Assembly (NCBI GenBank): GCA_029261435.1
Contig: JAJDBI010000322.1
Coordinates: 1 to 5,802 of the forward strand
Source: Nitrospinaceae bacterium
Lineage (GTDB): Bacteria > Nitrospinota > Nitrospinia > Nitrospinales > VA-1
Length of the DNA stretch: 5,802 bases
Direction: 5' to 3'
Shown one piece after another: positions 1 through 5,802 of the stretch. Position 1 is the first letter of the stretch. Each line of letters begins with the position of its first letter. The position numbers and the translations under genes are program-made. Below the pieces are notes generated by a model. The model worked only from the letters and a program-made list of their open reading frames with translations. It was not told the DNA's origin and ran no database searches.

Positions 1-767
1 TACCAGAGAAACCCCAGGCTGGCTCCAAGAACGGCTGAGCTGGCGATTGCGATTTCTCCTGCATCTTTGATGTGCTGAATACGCAGGTATTCTGAAAAAT
101 TAAAATGACCGGAGATATAAACGATGCCGGTATAAGTGAATGTGGCGACGATAATAGGGCCTATGGCTAATCCATCAAGACCATCTGTTAGATTGACGGC
201 GTTGGAGGTCCCCACTATTATGAAAATGATAAAAACCAGATAACCAAACCCCAGATCAGGCTGAAAGCTTTTGAAAAAAGGAATCGACAAGCGTGTAGCG
301 TATTCCGCCCGTGTAGGATCGAAATACAGCAGATAAATACCAATCGCCAGGCTCAATAAAATTTGAAGAACAATCTTTTCTTTTGCGGTAATGCCATCGC
401 CTTTTCGTAACTTAAGAAAATCATCCCACAACCCTATAGCTCCAAAACCAATAGCTGAAAGAAGTACAACCCAGATATAATGATTGCTTAAATCAGCCCA
501 AAGCAAAGTCGAGCCCATGAAAGTTGCCAGGATAAGCAGTCCGCCCATGGTCGGAGTTCCAGACTTGGAGCTGTGGTGCTGCGGGCCGTCACTGCGAATC
601 TTTTCTCCTATCTGAAGTTTCAGTAAAGTTCGAATCATTAGTTTGCCCAGGACCAGACTCAATACCAACGCAGTAACCCCGGCATAAGCAGACCGGAAGG
701 TGATGTACTTGAAGACATTGAGTATCGAATATTCCGAACTGAGCGGATAAAACACGTGATAGAACAT
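1..767 (-). CDS. mraY: Phospho-N-acetylmuramoyl-pentapeptide-transferase MraY, 3'-truncated by window edge
   Basis: Integral membrane enzyme that transfers phospho-MurNAc-pentapeptide from UDP to undecaprenyl phosphate, making lipid I on the cytoplasmic face of the inner membrane. I translated the minus strand from the ATG at 767-765; the frame stays open to the left edge, giving 255 residues of a family usually about 360 long. Visible family motifs are the polar block SGTPTMGG (about 69-76), the catalytic pair GLWDDFLK with Asp115 and Asp116, the K-rich loop after it, and NLTDGLDGLA (192-201), with several hydrophobic membrane segments between. The sequence stops in GFLW, just before where the family's third essential Asp (MGD-G-S motif) and the HHH motif should lie, so those cannot be checked. 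The start lies 3 bases after the murF stop and the first residues (MFYHVFYPL) resemble other MraY N-termini. Truncation is due to the window, not a broken gene. Confidence 0.97.
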   Translation of the reverse strand, partial: MFYHVFYPLSSEYSILNVFKYITFRSAYAGVTALVLSLVLGKLMIRTLLKLQIGEKIRSDGPQHHSSKSGTPTMGGLLILATFMGSTLLWADLSNHYIWVVLLSAIGFGAIGLWDDFLKLRKGDGITAKEKIVLQILLSLAIGIYLLYFDPTRAEYATRLSIPFFKSFQPDLGFGYLVFIIFIIVGTSNAVNLTDGLDGLAIGPIIVATFTYTGIVYISGHFNFSEYLRIQHIKDAGEIAIASSAVLGASLGFLW

Positions 768-770
768 TTT

Positions 771-2171
771 CTAATTCTTATTTTCCATAAAGATTTGTAA
801 TACTTTTTCCATTGCGGACCCTCGCGAGCCTTTGAACATCACACAGTCACCACTTACCGCTTCCTGAGTTAAAAACTCCGCCGCTTCTTGATGGTTGGCG
901 AACTCCAGGATTTGAATTCTTCCCTCGGCAAGAGCTTGAGCACTTTTTGCGGACAGACTTGCCAACTCTCCCAGAGTTATTAGAATGTTCGTTTTCGATG
1001 CAGCTATTTCCTCTCCCAACTTTTGATGGGCTGCGATAGATAAATCTCCCAATTCAAGCATGTCACCGATGACAAATATCCGTCGGCCCTGAGTCTTGAA
1101 GTTGTCCAGAGTTTTTAAAGCTTCCGTCATGGATCGAGGATTGGCGTTGTAAGCGTCATTAATCAGATCGACCCCTTTATGCTGGATCTGTTCGTTGCGT
1201 TGGGACATACGTTGATAGTTTTCAAGTCCGCGAGCCATAGCATCTTCTTTGATGCCTAACGAGTAACCCGTCGCCAGCGCGGCCAGCGCGTTATAAATAT
1301 TGCAATAGCCCAGATAAGGAAGGCGAACGGAAAGAGTTTTGTCGAAAAGACTGACCTTGAATTGAAACCCCAAATTATCTTTATTTTCTATTTCGCTGGC
1401 GCGCACGTCTGCAGGCTGGTCGATCCCAAAGGTGACTGTCTTGGTGCGAAGTGACCTTGCCAACTCTAAAATCAGAGGATCATCGGCATTAACAATGGCT
1501 GTGCTTTCCTCTGTCAGTGCATCAAACAGCTCTCCTTTTGCAGACTGAATATCTTTCAGGCTTTTTAATTGGACGAGATGCCCTTCTGAAATATTGGTGA
1601 TCACGCCAATGTCAGGTTGCGCGATCTCGGCAAGCCTTTTAATCTCACCCGCCGCGCTCATTCCAAGCTCCAGAACACCCATTTCATGGGAGGGCTCTCT
1701 TTTCAAGAGTGTCAGGGGGAGGCCGATATGATTGTTCAAGTTCCCTTGAGTCTTTAAAGTATTAAATCTGGTTGCTAATATTGATGCGATCATTTCTTTA
1801 GTGGTCGACTTCCCATTTGTGCCGGTAACGGCTACAACCTGAAACGGATAACGTTTTCTTTGGAATCCCGCTAAATCCTGTAAAGCCTTGAGTGTGTCCT
1901 GAACATGAATCACAAAAGGACCTTCGCCAGACCGGATAGGTTTGCTTGGTAGTTTCTCCGGATCGGATAGAATGATTCCACTGACTTTTTTCTCAATCGC
2001 GTCAGCCAAAAAATCGTGTCCGTCAAACCGGTCTCCCTTGATGCAAACGAACAACTCCCCCTCTGCGACTGTCCGGGAATTTATAGACACTCCCCGAAAT
2101 GGACAGTTGAGACCACCTTGCAGAAGCTGTCCTTCAAGTGCATTGAGGCAGTCTTGTGTTTGACCTTCCAT
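771..2171 (-). CDS. murF: UDP-N-acetylmuramoyl-tripeptide--D-alanyl-D-alanine ligase MurF
   Basis: Cytoplasmic ATP-dependent ligase that adds D-Ala-D-Ala to UDP-MurNAc-tripeptide, the last soluble step of precursor synthesis. The 466 residues match the usual length of about 450-470 and show the three Mur-ligase domains: an N-terminal UDP-substrate domain (about 1-110, with NSRTVAEGELF and DGHDF), a central ATPase domain and a C-terminal Rossmann-like domain (about 325-466). The P-loop is TGTNGKSTT (116-124). GNLNNHIGLP (143-152), the AKGE block with Lys212 as the likely carbamylated lysine, NADDP (228-232), DAYNANPRSM (339-348), GDMLELG (369-375) and KGSRGSAME (447-455) are all typical, and the DAYNANP motif separates MurF from MurC, MurD and MurE. 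The ATG overlaps the murE stop by one base (TGATG); an AAGAAG stretch 6 bases upstream, inside the end of murE, is a modest ribosome binding site. The gene looks intact. Confidence 0.98.
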   Translation of the reverse strand: MEGQTQDCLNALEGQLLQGGLNCPFRGVSINSRTVAEGELFVCIKGDRFDGHDFLADAIEKKVSGIILSDPEKLPSKPIRSGEGPFVIHVQDTLKALQDLAGFQRKRYPFQVVAVTGTNGKSTTKEMIASILATRFNTLKTQGNLNNHIGLPLTLLKREPSHEMGVLELGMSAAGEIKRLAEIAQPDIGVITNISEGHLVQLKSLKDIQSAKGELFDALTEESTAIVNADDPLILELARSLRTKTVTFGIDQPADVRASEIENKDNLGFQFKVSLFDKTLSVRLPYLGYCNIYNALAALATGYSLGIKEDAMARGLENYQRMSQRNEQIQHKGVDLINDAYNANPRSMTEALKTLDNFKTQGRRIFVIGDMLELGDLSIAAHQKLGEEIAASKTNILITLGELASLSAKSAQALAEGRIQILEFANHQEAAEFLTQEAVSGDCVMFKGSRGSAMEKVLQIFMENKN

Positions 2172-2173
2172 CA
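2169..2173 (-). other. murE/murF TGATG stop-start overlap
   Basis: The minus strand reads TGATG: TGA ends murE and the ATG sharing its last base starts murF. This one-base overlap is a common coupling arrangement and would keep the two consecutive ligases at similar levels. A purine-rich AAGAAG lies 6 bases upstream of the ATG, inside the last codons of murE. Confidence 0.8.
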
Positions 2174-3736
2174 GTGGCTTCTTTTCTTTAAGGCAGATCG
2201 GGCAACCTCCCGATCATCAAAGTGAATAGTTTGCGTTCCTAGAACCTGATAATCTTCATGACCTTTACCGGCTATGAGAACCAGATCGTTTTTTTCAGCA
2301 AGATGAATGGCATGCTCGATAGCCTCTTTCCTGTTGATGATCGCCGAATAATCATCTCCCTCTTGAGCAGAAGAAGGAATTCCTTGACGAATATCTTCAA
2401 TGATCTGCTCAGGATCTTCTGTTCTGGGGTTGTCAGAGGTGATGATCGAGAAGTCCGCCTTATTTATAACGGCTTGCCCCATAGCTTTTCTTTTCCCCTT
2501 GTCTCTGTCACCACCGCAACCAAAGACGACAATCAGCTTTCCTTCGGTAAACGTTTTTGCCGCAGAGATCGCATTGGAAAGGGCGTCATCGGTGTGCGCG
2601 TAATCCACTAGCACAGAAAACCCTTGATCGTTGTCAATGTTTTCAAATCGACCCGGAATAGGCTGGATCTGACGAAACACCTCCTGGATTTTGTTCAGAG
2701 AAATATCCTGAGCCAAAGCTCCCGCCGCCGCAGAAAGGAGATTGTGAACATTGTGTCGACCGAGAAGATTGGAGTGAATTTCACCAGCCCCAAAGGGAGT
2801 TTTTAAGGTGAACCGGCAACCTGCTTTTGTCAGAGCGATATCTTCGGCCTTGAAATCCGCGTTATTGTCAATGCCCGTGGTGAAGGAATCCGCGTTAAAT
2901 TCTCTGGAAAATTCTCTCCCGACCGGATCGTCAATGTTGAAAATTTTCCATTGAACATGATTGTCGAGAAAAAGTTTTTTCTTGGCGCTTTTGTAGTTTT
3001 CCATATCGCCATGGAAATCCAAGTGGTCGCGGCTCAGGTTGGTGAAAATCCCAGCCTTGAAACGCATGTCATGAACACGGCTCTGATGCAGAGCATGAGA
3101 TGAGACCTCAAGAAAACAATTTCTGATTTCATCTTTAACCATTTCATCCAACATTCGATTTAAGTCCAGAGACTCAGGCGTGGTGACAGGGGCGGAAAGT
3201 TCTTTGTCTCCGAAATGATAATTGATGGTGCCGATCACTCCAGTCCTTGCTCCTTGTGCTCTGAATAAAGCTTCGAGGATATAGGCTGTGGTGGTCTTCC
3301 CGTTGGTGCCGGTGATTCCCGTTAAAGCTAAACGTTCTGACGGACGCTGATAAAAATTAGCACTGACAGTTGAGAGTGCCTTGCGGGCATCTTCTACACA
3401 CAAAGCCGTTACATCACGCGACCCCAGGTCGAGCCCGTTTAAAGAGTCGAGAGAAGTTTCGGTGATAAACACGGATGCTCCTTTATCGATAGCATCTTTT
3501 ATGAATGTTCCTCCATCCCAGTTTCCTCCAGGCACGGCTACAAACAAGCAACCCGTTCCAGATTTTCTGGAGTCGTAGACGATTTCGCGAACATTCCTGT
3601 CCATGGTCCCCAGAATATTGACAGCTGGCAGGCCTAGAATTAAGCGTGAAAGTTTTTGTCCGTTCTGGTCAGTCACGTTAAGGTAACCCCTTTCAGGGAA
3701 TACTATCGAGTTAGTTGAACTTGTTGGTTTCATCAT
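2171..3736 (-). CDS. murE: UDP-N-acetylmuramoyl-L-alanyl-D-glutamate--2,6-diaminopimelate ligase MurE
   Basis: Cytoplasmic Mur ligase that adds the third stem-peptide residue to UDP-MurNAc-L-Ala-D-Glu using ATP. The P-loop is TGTNGKTTT (142-150). TTPESLDL (185-192), EVSSHAL (210-216), NLSRDHLDFHGDM (233-245) and the AKKKLF block with Lys252 as the likely carbamylated lysine follow in the central domain. The C-terminal domain has VDYAHT (377-382), FGCGGDRDKGKR (405-416), DNPRTEDP (435-442) and GKGHEDYQ (490-497). DNPR is the known signature of meso-diaminopimelate specificity, whereas lysine-adding enzymes differ there, so I infer a DAP-type wall. The protein is 521 residues against a usual 485-500; about 25 residues precede the segment KLSRLILGL (28-36), where family members commonly begin. 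The ATG chosen here overlaps the ftsI stop as ATGA, and a second ATG follows directly. A GTG at codon 21 (3674-3676) is an in-frame alternative start. Confidence 0.97.
   Translation of the reverse strand: MMKPTSSTNSIVFPERGYLNVTDQNGQKLSRLILGLPAVNILGTMDRNVREIVYDSRKSGTGCLFVAVPGGNWDGGTFIKDAIDKGASVFITETSLDSLNGLDLGSRDVTALCVEDARKALSTVSANFYQRPSERLALTGITGTNGKTTTAYILEALFRAQGARTGVIGTINYHFGDKELSAPVTTPESLDLNRMLDEMVKDEIRNCFLEVSSHALHQSRVHDMRFKAGIFTNLSRDHLDFHGDMENYKSAKKKLFLDNHVQWKIFNIDDPVGREFSREFNADSFTTGIDNNADFKAEDIALTKAGCRFTLKTPFGAGEIHSNLLGRHNVHNLLSAAAGALAQDISLNKIQEVFRQIQPIPGRFENIDNDQGFSVLVDYAHTDDALSNAISAAKTFTEGKLIVVFGCGGDRDKGKRKAMGQAVINKADFSIITSDNPRTEDPEQIIEDIRQGIPSSAQEGDDYSAIINRKEAIEHAIHLAEKNDLVLIAGKGHEDYQVLGTQTIHFDDREVARSALKKRSH
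3733..3736 (-). other. ftsI/murE ATGA stop-start overlap
   Basis: The minus strand reads ATGA here: ATG begins murE and TGA ends ftsI. A four-base overlap of this kind usually means translational coupling, in which the ribosome terminating on ftsI restarts on murE. The only Shine-Dalgarno-like element nearby is a weak GAG a few bases upstream, which suits coupling better than independent initiation. Confidence 0.85.
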
Positions 3737-5478
3737 GCTCGATCGAGAATAAATACACGTTCTTTACTTGACGGAACGTTTAAATAACGCAACGCCTTTT
3801 TTGCTATTTTCTGAAACACTGGTGCCGCCACAACGCTGCCCCAATGCAACCCTTTAGGGTTGTCAATCATTACCAAAATAACAAGTCGAGGAGAATCTGC
3901 TGGAGCAAAACCGATGAAAGAAGAAATGAATTCTGTACTGGAGTAAGACCGCGTTTCCATGTTGTATTTTTGAGCTGTCCCGGTTTTGCCTGCCACATCA
4001 AACCCATCCAGAGCTGCTTTTTTTCCGGTACCTGTTTTTACCACTGACTTTAGAATCTCGACCATTTGAAGACTGGCCTTGTCGGATATGACGCGATGAA
4101 TTTTTTTCGGTTTAAATTGCTGGACAACCTTTCCGTTTTTGATCAATGCTTTGGTGATATGTGGCTCCATAAGGTTTCCACCGTTGGCGATTGCCGATAG
4201 CGCACTGACCATTTGAATAGGTGTGACGGCGATCTCATGACCAAATGAAATAGATGCCAGAGAAAGGTTGGACCAGTTTTTTTGTTCTTTAAGCTGGCCG
4301 GCAGATTCCCCTGGAAGCAACAGACCTGTTTTTTCACCGAACCCGAATTTACGGATGTATTCATAGAAAGGCTTCTTGCCAACTTGCTGGGCAATTTTGA
4401 TCACTCCAATATTGCTGGACTTAGCAATGATGTCGTTCATAGTCATCCAACCAAACTTATGGTCTGAAGCCTCTCCGATATTAGCGTTGCCAATTTTAAG
4501 CTTTCCGTTCTCACAAAAATATATGTCCTGCGGCCTGGCTAATCCTTTGTCGAGGGCCGCCGCGGCAACGATGGGTTTGAAAATTGATCCAGGCTCGTAA
4601 GAACTGGCTACAATATTATTTTTCCAGACTTTTTGAGAGAACGCCCCGTAATGGTTCGGATTGAACTGAGGGATGTTGGCCATTGCATAGATTTCCCCGG
4701 TGTGAGGGTCCATAACCACAGCCATCCCTGAATCGGCTTTGAAACGCTCGACCTGCTTTTTTAAATGGTATTCGGTGGTGAACTGAATGACCTCATCGAT
4801 AGTAAGTACGAGGTCATAACTATTGCGACTGGAGTCGCGCAATCCTTCAAGAGGCTGAATATTTCTCCCTCTGGCATCACGTTCCGTGACTTGTCTGATC
4901 GTGGTGCCCTTGAGTCTGGATTGGTGAGCATGTTCAATGCCAGCAAGACCTTGATTGTCCATACCGACAAAACCGAGAACGTTTGCTGCCAACTCACGCT
5001 TTGGATAAAACCTTTTTTGCTCGGGCAGGAACCCTATGCCCGACAGTCCCGCTTGTTTTAGCTTCACAATTTCGTCAAGGTCACATTTCCGCTTGATCCA
5101 GACAAAATCTCTTTTAGAGGAGATTTTTTTATAGACTTTACTCTGATCCAAGTTCAATGATGCCGCAAGAACACGTGCAGTGGCTTTTCGATCCAGTATT
5201 TCCGACGGGGTTACATAAACAGATTCCACTTCGATGTTTTGTGCCAGTTCGTTTAAATTCCGGTCGTAGATCACTCCGCGCCCGAACTGTGTCTTGACAG
5301 TTCCAACATACTGCTTTTCGGATTTAGCCAGAAGAGTTTCGTGCTGAATGATCTGCAAAGAAGCCAGTCGAGCGACCAAGGCTGCCCCGAATAGAAAAAG
5401 TAATACCGAGACAATTTTCAGTCGGGTTTTGATCCCCTCTCGAAACGTACCAGTAGACTGTTTGTTATTTTTTGCCAT
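3733..5478 (-). CDS. ftsI: Septal peptidoglycan transpeptidase FtsI (class B penicillin-binding protein, PBP3 type)
   Basis: Class B penicillin-binding protein that crosslinks stem peptides at the division septum, anchored in the inner membrane with its catalytic domain outside the cytoplasm. The 581 residues show a short basic cytoplasmic tail (1-21), one membrane segment (about 22-44), the class B N-terminal pedestal domain (about 60-210, with RGVIYDRN at 67-74 and TERDARGR at 198-205) and a transpeptidase domain (about 245-565). The active-site motifs are complete: SIFK with the acyl-ester Ser298 and Lys301, SSN (354-356) and KTGT (498-501). FIGFAPADSPR (521-531) is also typical. No PASTA repeats follow; a tail of about 15 residues ends at the stop that overlaps murE. 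The start is 5 bases after the ftsL stop, with AGGA overlapping that stop. FtsI rather than the elongation enzyme PBP2 (MrdA) is supported by its place between ftsL and murE and by the overall length and motif spacing. Confidence 0.96.
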   Translation of the reverse strand: MAKNNKQSTGTFREGIKTRLKIVSVLLFLFGAALVARLASLQIIQHETLLAKSEKQYVGTVKTQFGRGVIYDRNLNELAQNIEVESVYVTPSEILDRKATARVLAASLNLDQSKVYKKISSKRDFVWIKRKCDLDEIVKLKQAGLSGIGFLPEQKRFYPKRELAANVLGFVGMDNQGLAGIEHAHQSRLKGTTIRQVTERDARGRNIQPLEGLRDSSRNSYDLVLTIDEVIQFTTEYHLKKQVERFKADSGMAVVMDPHTGEIYAMANIPQFNPNHYGAFSQKVWKNNIVASSYEPGSIFKPIVAAAALDKGLARPQDIYFCENGKLKIGNANIGEASDHKFGWMTMNDIIAKSSNIGVIKIAQQVGKKPFYEYIRKFGFGEKTGLLLPGESAGQLKEQKNWSNLSLASISFGHEIAVTPIQMVSALSAIANGGNLMEPHITKALIKNGKVVQQFKPKKIHRVISDKASLQMVEILKSVVKTGTGKKAALDGFDVAGKTGTAQKYNMETRSYSSTEFISSFIGFAPADSPRLVILVMIDNPKGLHWGSVVAAPVFQKIAKKALRYLNVPSSKERVFILDRA

Positions 5479-5481
5479 GAT

Positions 5482-5485
5482 TCCT
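5482..5485 (-). promoter_or_regulatory. Shine-Dalgarno-like AGGA for ftsI
   Basis: On the minus strand AGGA overlaps the TAG stop of ftsL and lies 3 bases before the ftsI ATG. This is a close spacing but the best ribosome-binding match at the junction, and it fits re-initiation by ribosomes finishing ftsL. It supports the ATG at 5478 as the ftsI start. Confidence 0.5.
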
Positions 5486-5801
5486 ATTTCAAGAAAATGG
5501 TGATGACTTTGCCTTCATCAGCTTCTTTCATGCCCACTTCACTTTTAGCCAGAAGATGAATCCGGCTTAAAGACCTCAGGCTTTCACGCTCAAGGTTGAG
5601 CAGACGGTTTTCTTTCGAGAGTTTTTCACGTTCTTTGGCAAGGTCCTGATACTCATAAGCCAGTTTGATCTTCTTGATGTTGGGCCAAACCAAGGCCAAT
5701 GCTCCGAACATGAACAGGATGGAGACCGAAATGACCATCCAGAAATCTTTCGAGGAAAAATGGAGTCGGCCCTTGATAAGCCCACGAGCTCCGTCAAACA
5801 T
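5484..5801 (-). CDS. ftsL: Cell division protein FtsL (start uncertain at window edge)
   Basis: Small bitopic divisome protein. In studied bacteria FtsL pairs with FtsB through a coiled coil and helps activate the FtsW-FtsI septal synthase. The 105 residues fit the usual FtsL length of about 90-120. They show a basic cytoplasmic N-terminus (1-19), one hydrophobic membrane segment (about 20-39), and a charged, leucine-spaced helix (about 44-82, rich in K, E, R and L) that should form the coiled coil, ending in a short extracytoplasmic tail. Sequence conservation in this family is low, so the call rests on topology and on position directly before ftsI. The ATG used (5801-5799) is one base from the right edge, so its ribosome binding site is not visible and a longer start outside the window cannot be excluded. 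The stop is 5 bases before ftsI. Confidence 0.88.
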   Translation of the reverse strand: MFDGARGLIKGRLHFSSKDFWMVISVSILFMFGALALVWPNIKKIKLAYEYQDLAKEREKLSKENRLLNLERESLRSLSRIHLLAKSEVGMKEADEGKVITIFLK

Positions 5802-5802
5802 A

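Noticed and set aside
1271..1291. Short GC-rich tandem-like run (CCAGCGCGG/CCAGCGCG) in murF
   Set aside because: It encodes the alanine-rich helix ALAALA within the conserved ligase fold and is explained by repeated alanine codons.
1942..2225. Two overlapping plus-strand open frames opposite the murF-murE junction
   Set aside because: Both are antisense shadows across two well-supported genes, with no ribosome binding site or known domain.
2258..2611. Plus-strand open frame of 117 codons opposite murE
   Set aside because: It lies wholly within murE, whose motifs are all intact on the other strand. The translation shows no recognisable domain, and no ribosome binding site or neighbour supports it.
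4143..4394. Second minus-strand open frame of 83 codons inside ftsI
   Set aside because: It is out of frame with the transpeptidase domain of ftsI, which is plainly the coding frame, and is low in recognisable protein features.
4765..5061. Plus-strand open frame of 98 codons opposite ftsI
   Set aside because: It lies fully inside the pedestal-domain coding region of ftsI, resembles no family I know, and is of a length expected by chance in an antisense frame.
5576..5797. Minus-strand open frame of 73 codons overlapping ftsL
   Set aside because: The other frame has the membrane segment and coiled-coil pattern of FtsL and sits correctly before ftsI. This frame has no such organisation.
1..5802. 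Possibility of an undescribed or inserted system in the window
   Set aside because: All but a handful of bases are taken up by five canonical dcw genes in their usual order, with intact motifs, no junction repeats and no visible change in composition.

Overview
The window is a contiguous stretch of a bacterial division and cell-wall (dcw) cluster. Every gene lies on the minus strand, so transcription runs from the right edge to the left edge. In transcription order the genes are ftsL (5484-5801), ftsI (3733-5478), murE (2171-3736), murF (771-2171) and the first 255 codons of mraY (1-767, cut by the left edge). This is the canonical order ftsL-ftsI-murE-murF-mraY. By analogy with other dcw clusters, rsmH (mraW) and mraZ would be expected beyond the right edge, and the rest of mraY, then murD, ftsW and murG, beyond the left edge; none of that is visible.

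The genes are packed end to end: ftsL and ftsI are 5 bases apart, ftsI and murE share an ATGA overlap of 4 bases, murE and murF share one base (TGATG), and murF and mraY are 3 bases apart. There is no intergenic space for a promoter or terminator inside the window, so this looks like one polycistronic, translationally coupled unit. No stretch over 300 bases lacks a gene. I saw no RNA gene, mobile element, CRISPR array or notable repeat.

The proteins form one pathway. MurE and MurF finish the cytoplasmic UDP-MurNAc-pentapeptide, MraY moves the phospho-MurNAc-pentapeptide onto undecaprenyl phosphate to make lipid I, FtsI is the septal transpeptidase that crosslinks the polymerised glycan, and FtsL is a bitopic divisome protein that works with FtsI. 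MurE carries the DNPR motif typical of enzymes that add meso-diaminopimelate. With the class B PBP lacking PASTA domains, this suggests a Gram-negative-type wall. Base composition is moderate (by eye somewhat under 50% GC) and looks even across the window. The lineage cannot be fixed from these conserved genes; a deltaproteobacterial or Nitrospinota-like bacterium is only a guess.

This is an ordinary core-genome region, and I found no evidence of an undescribed system. The points worth a second look are small: a longer-than-usual MurE N-terminus with an in-frame GTG alternative start, a weak ribosome binding site for mraY, and an ftsL start that sits at the window edge.
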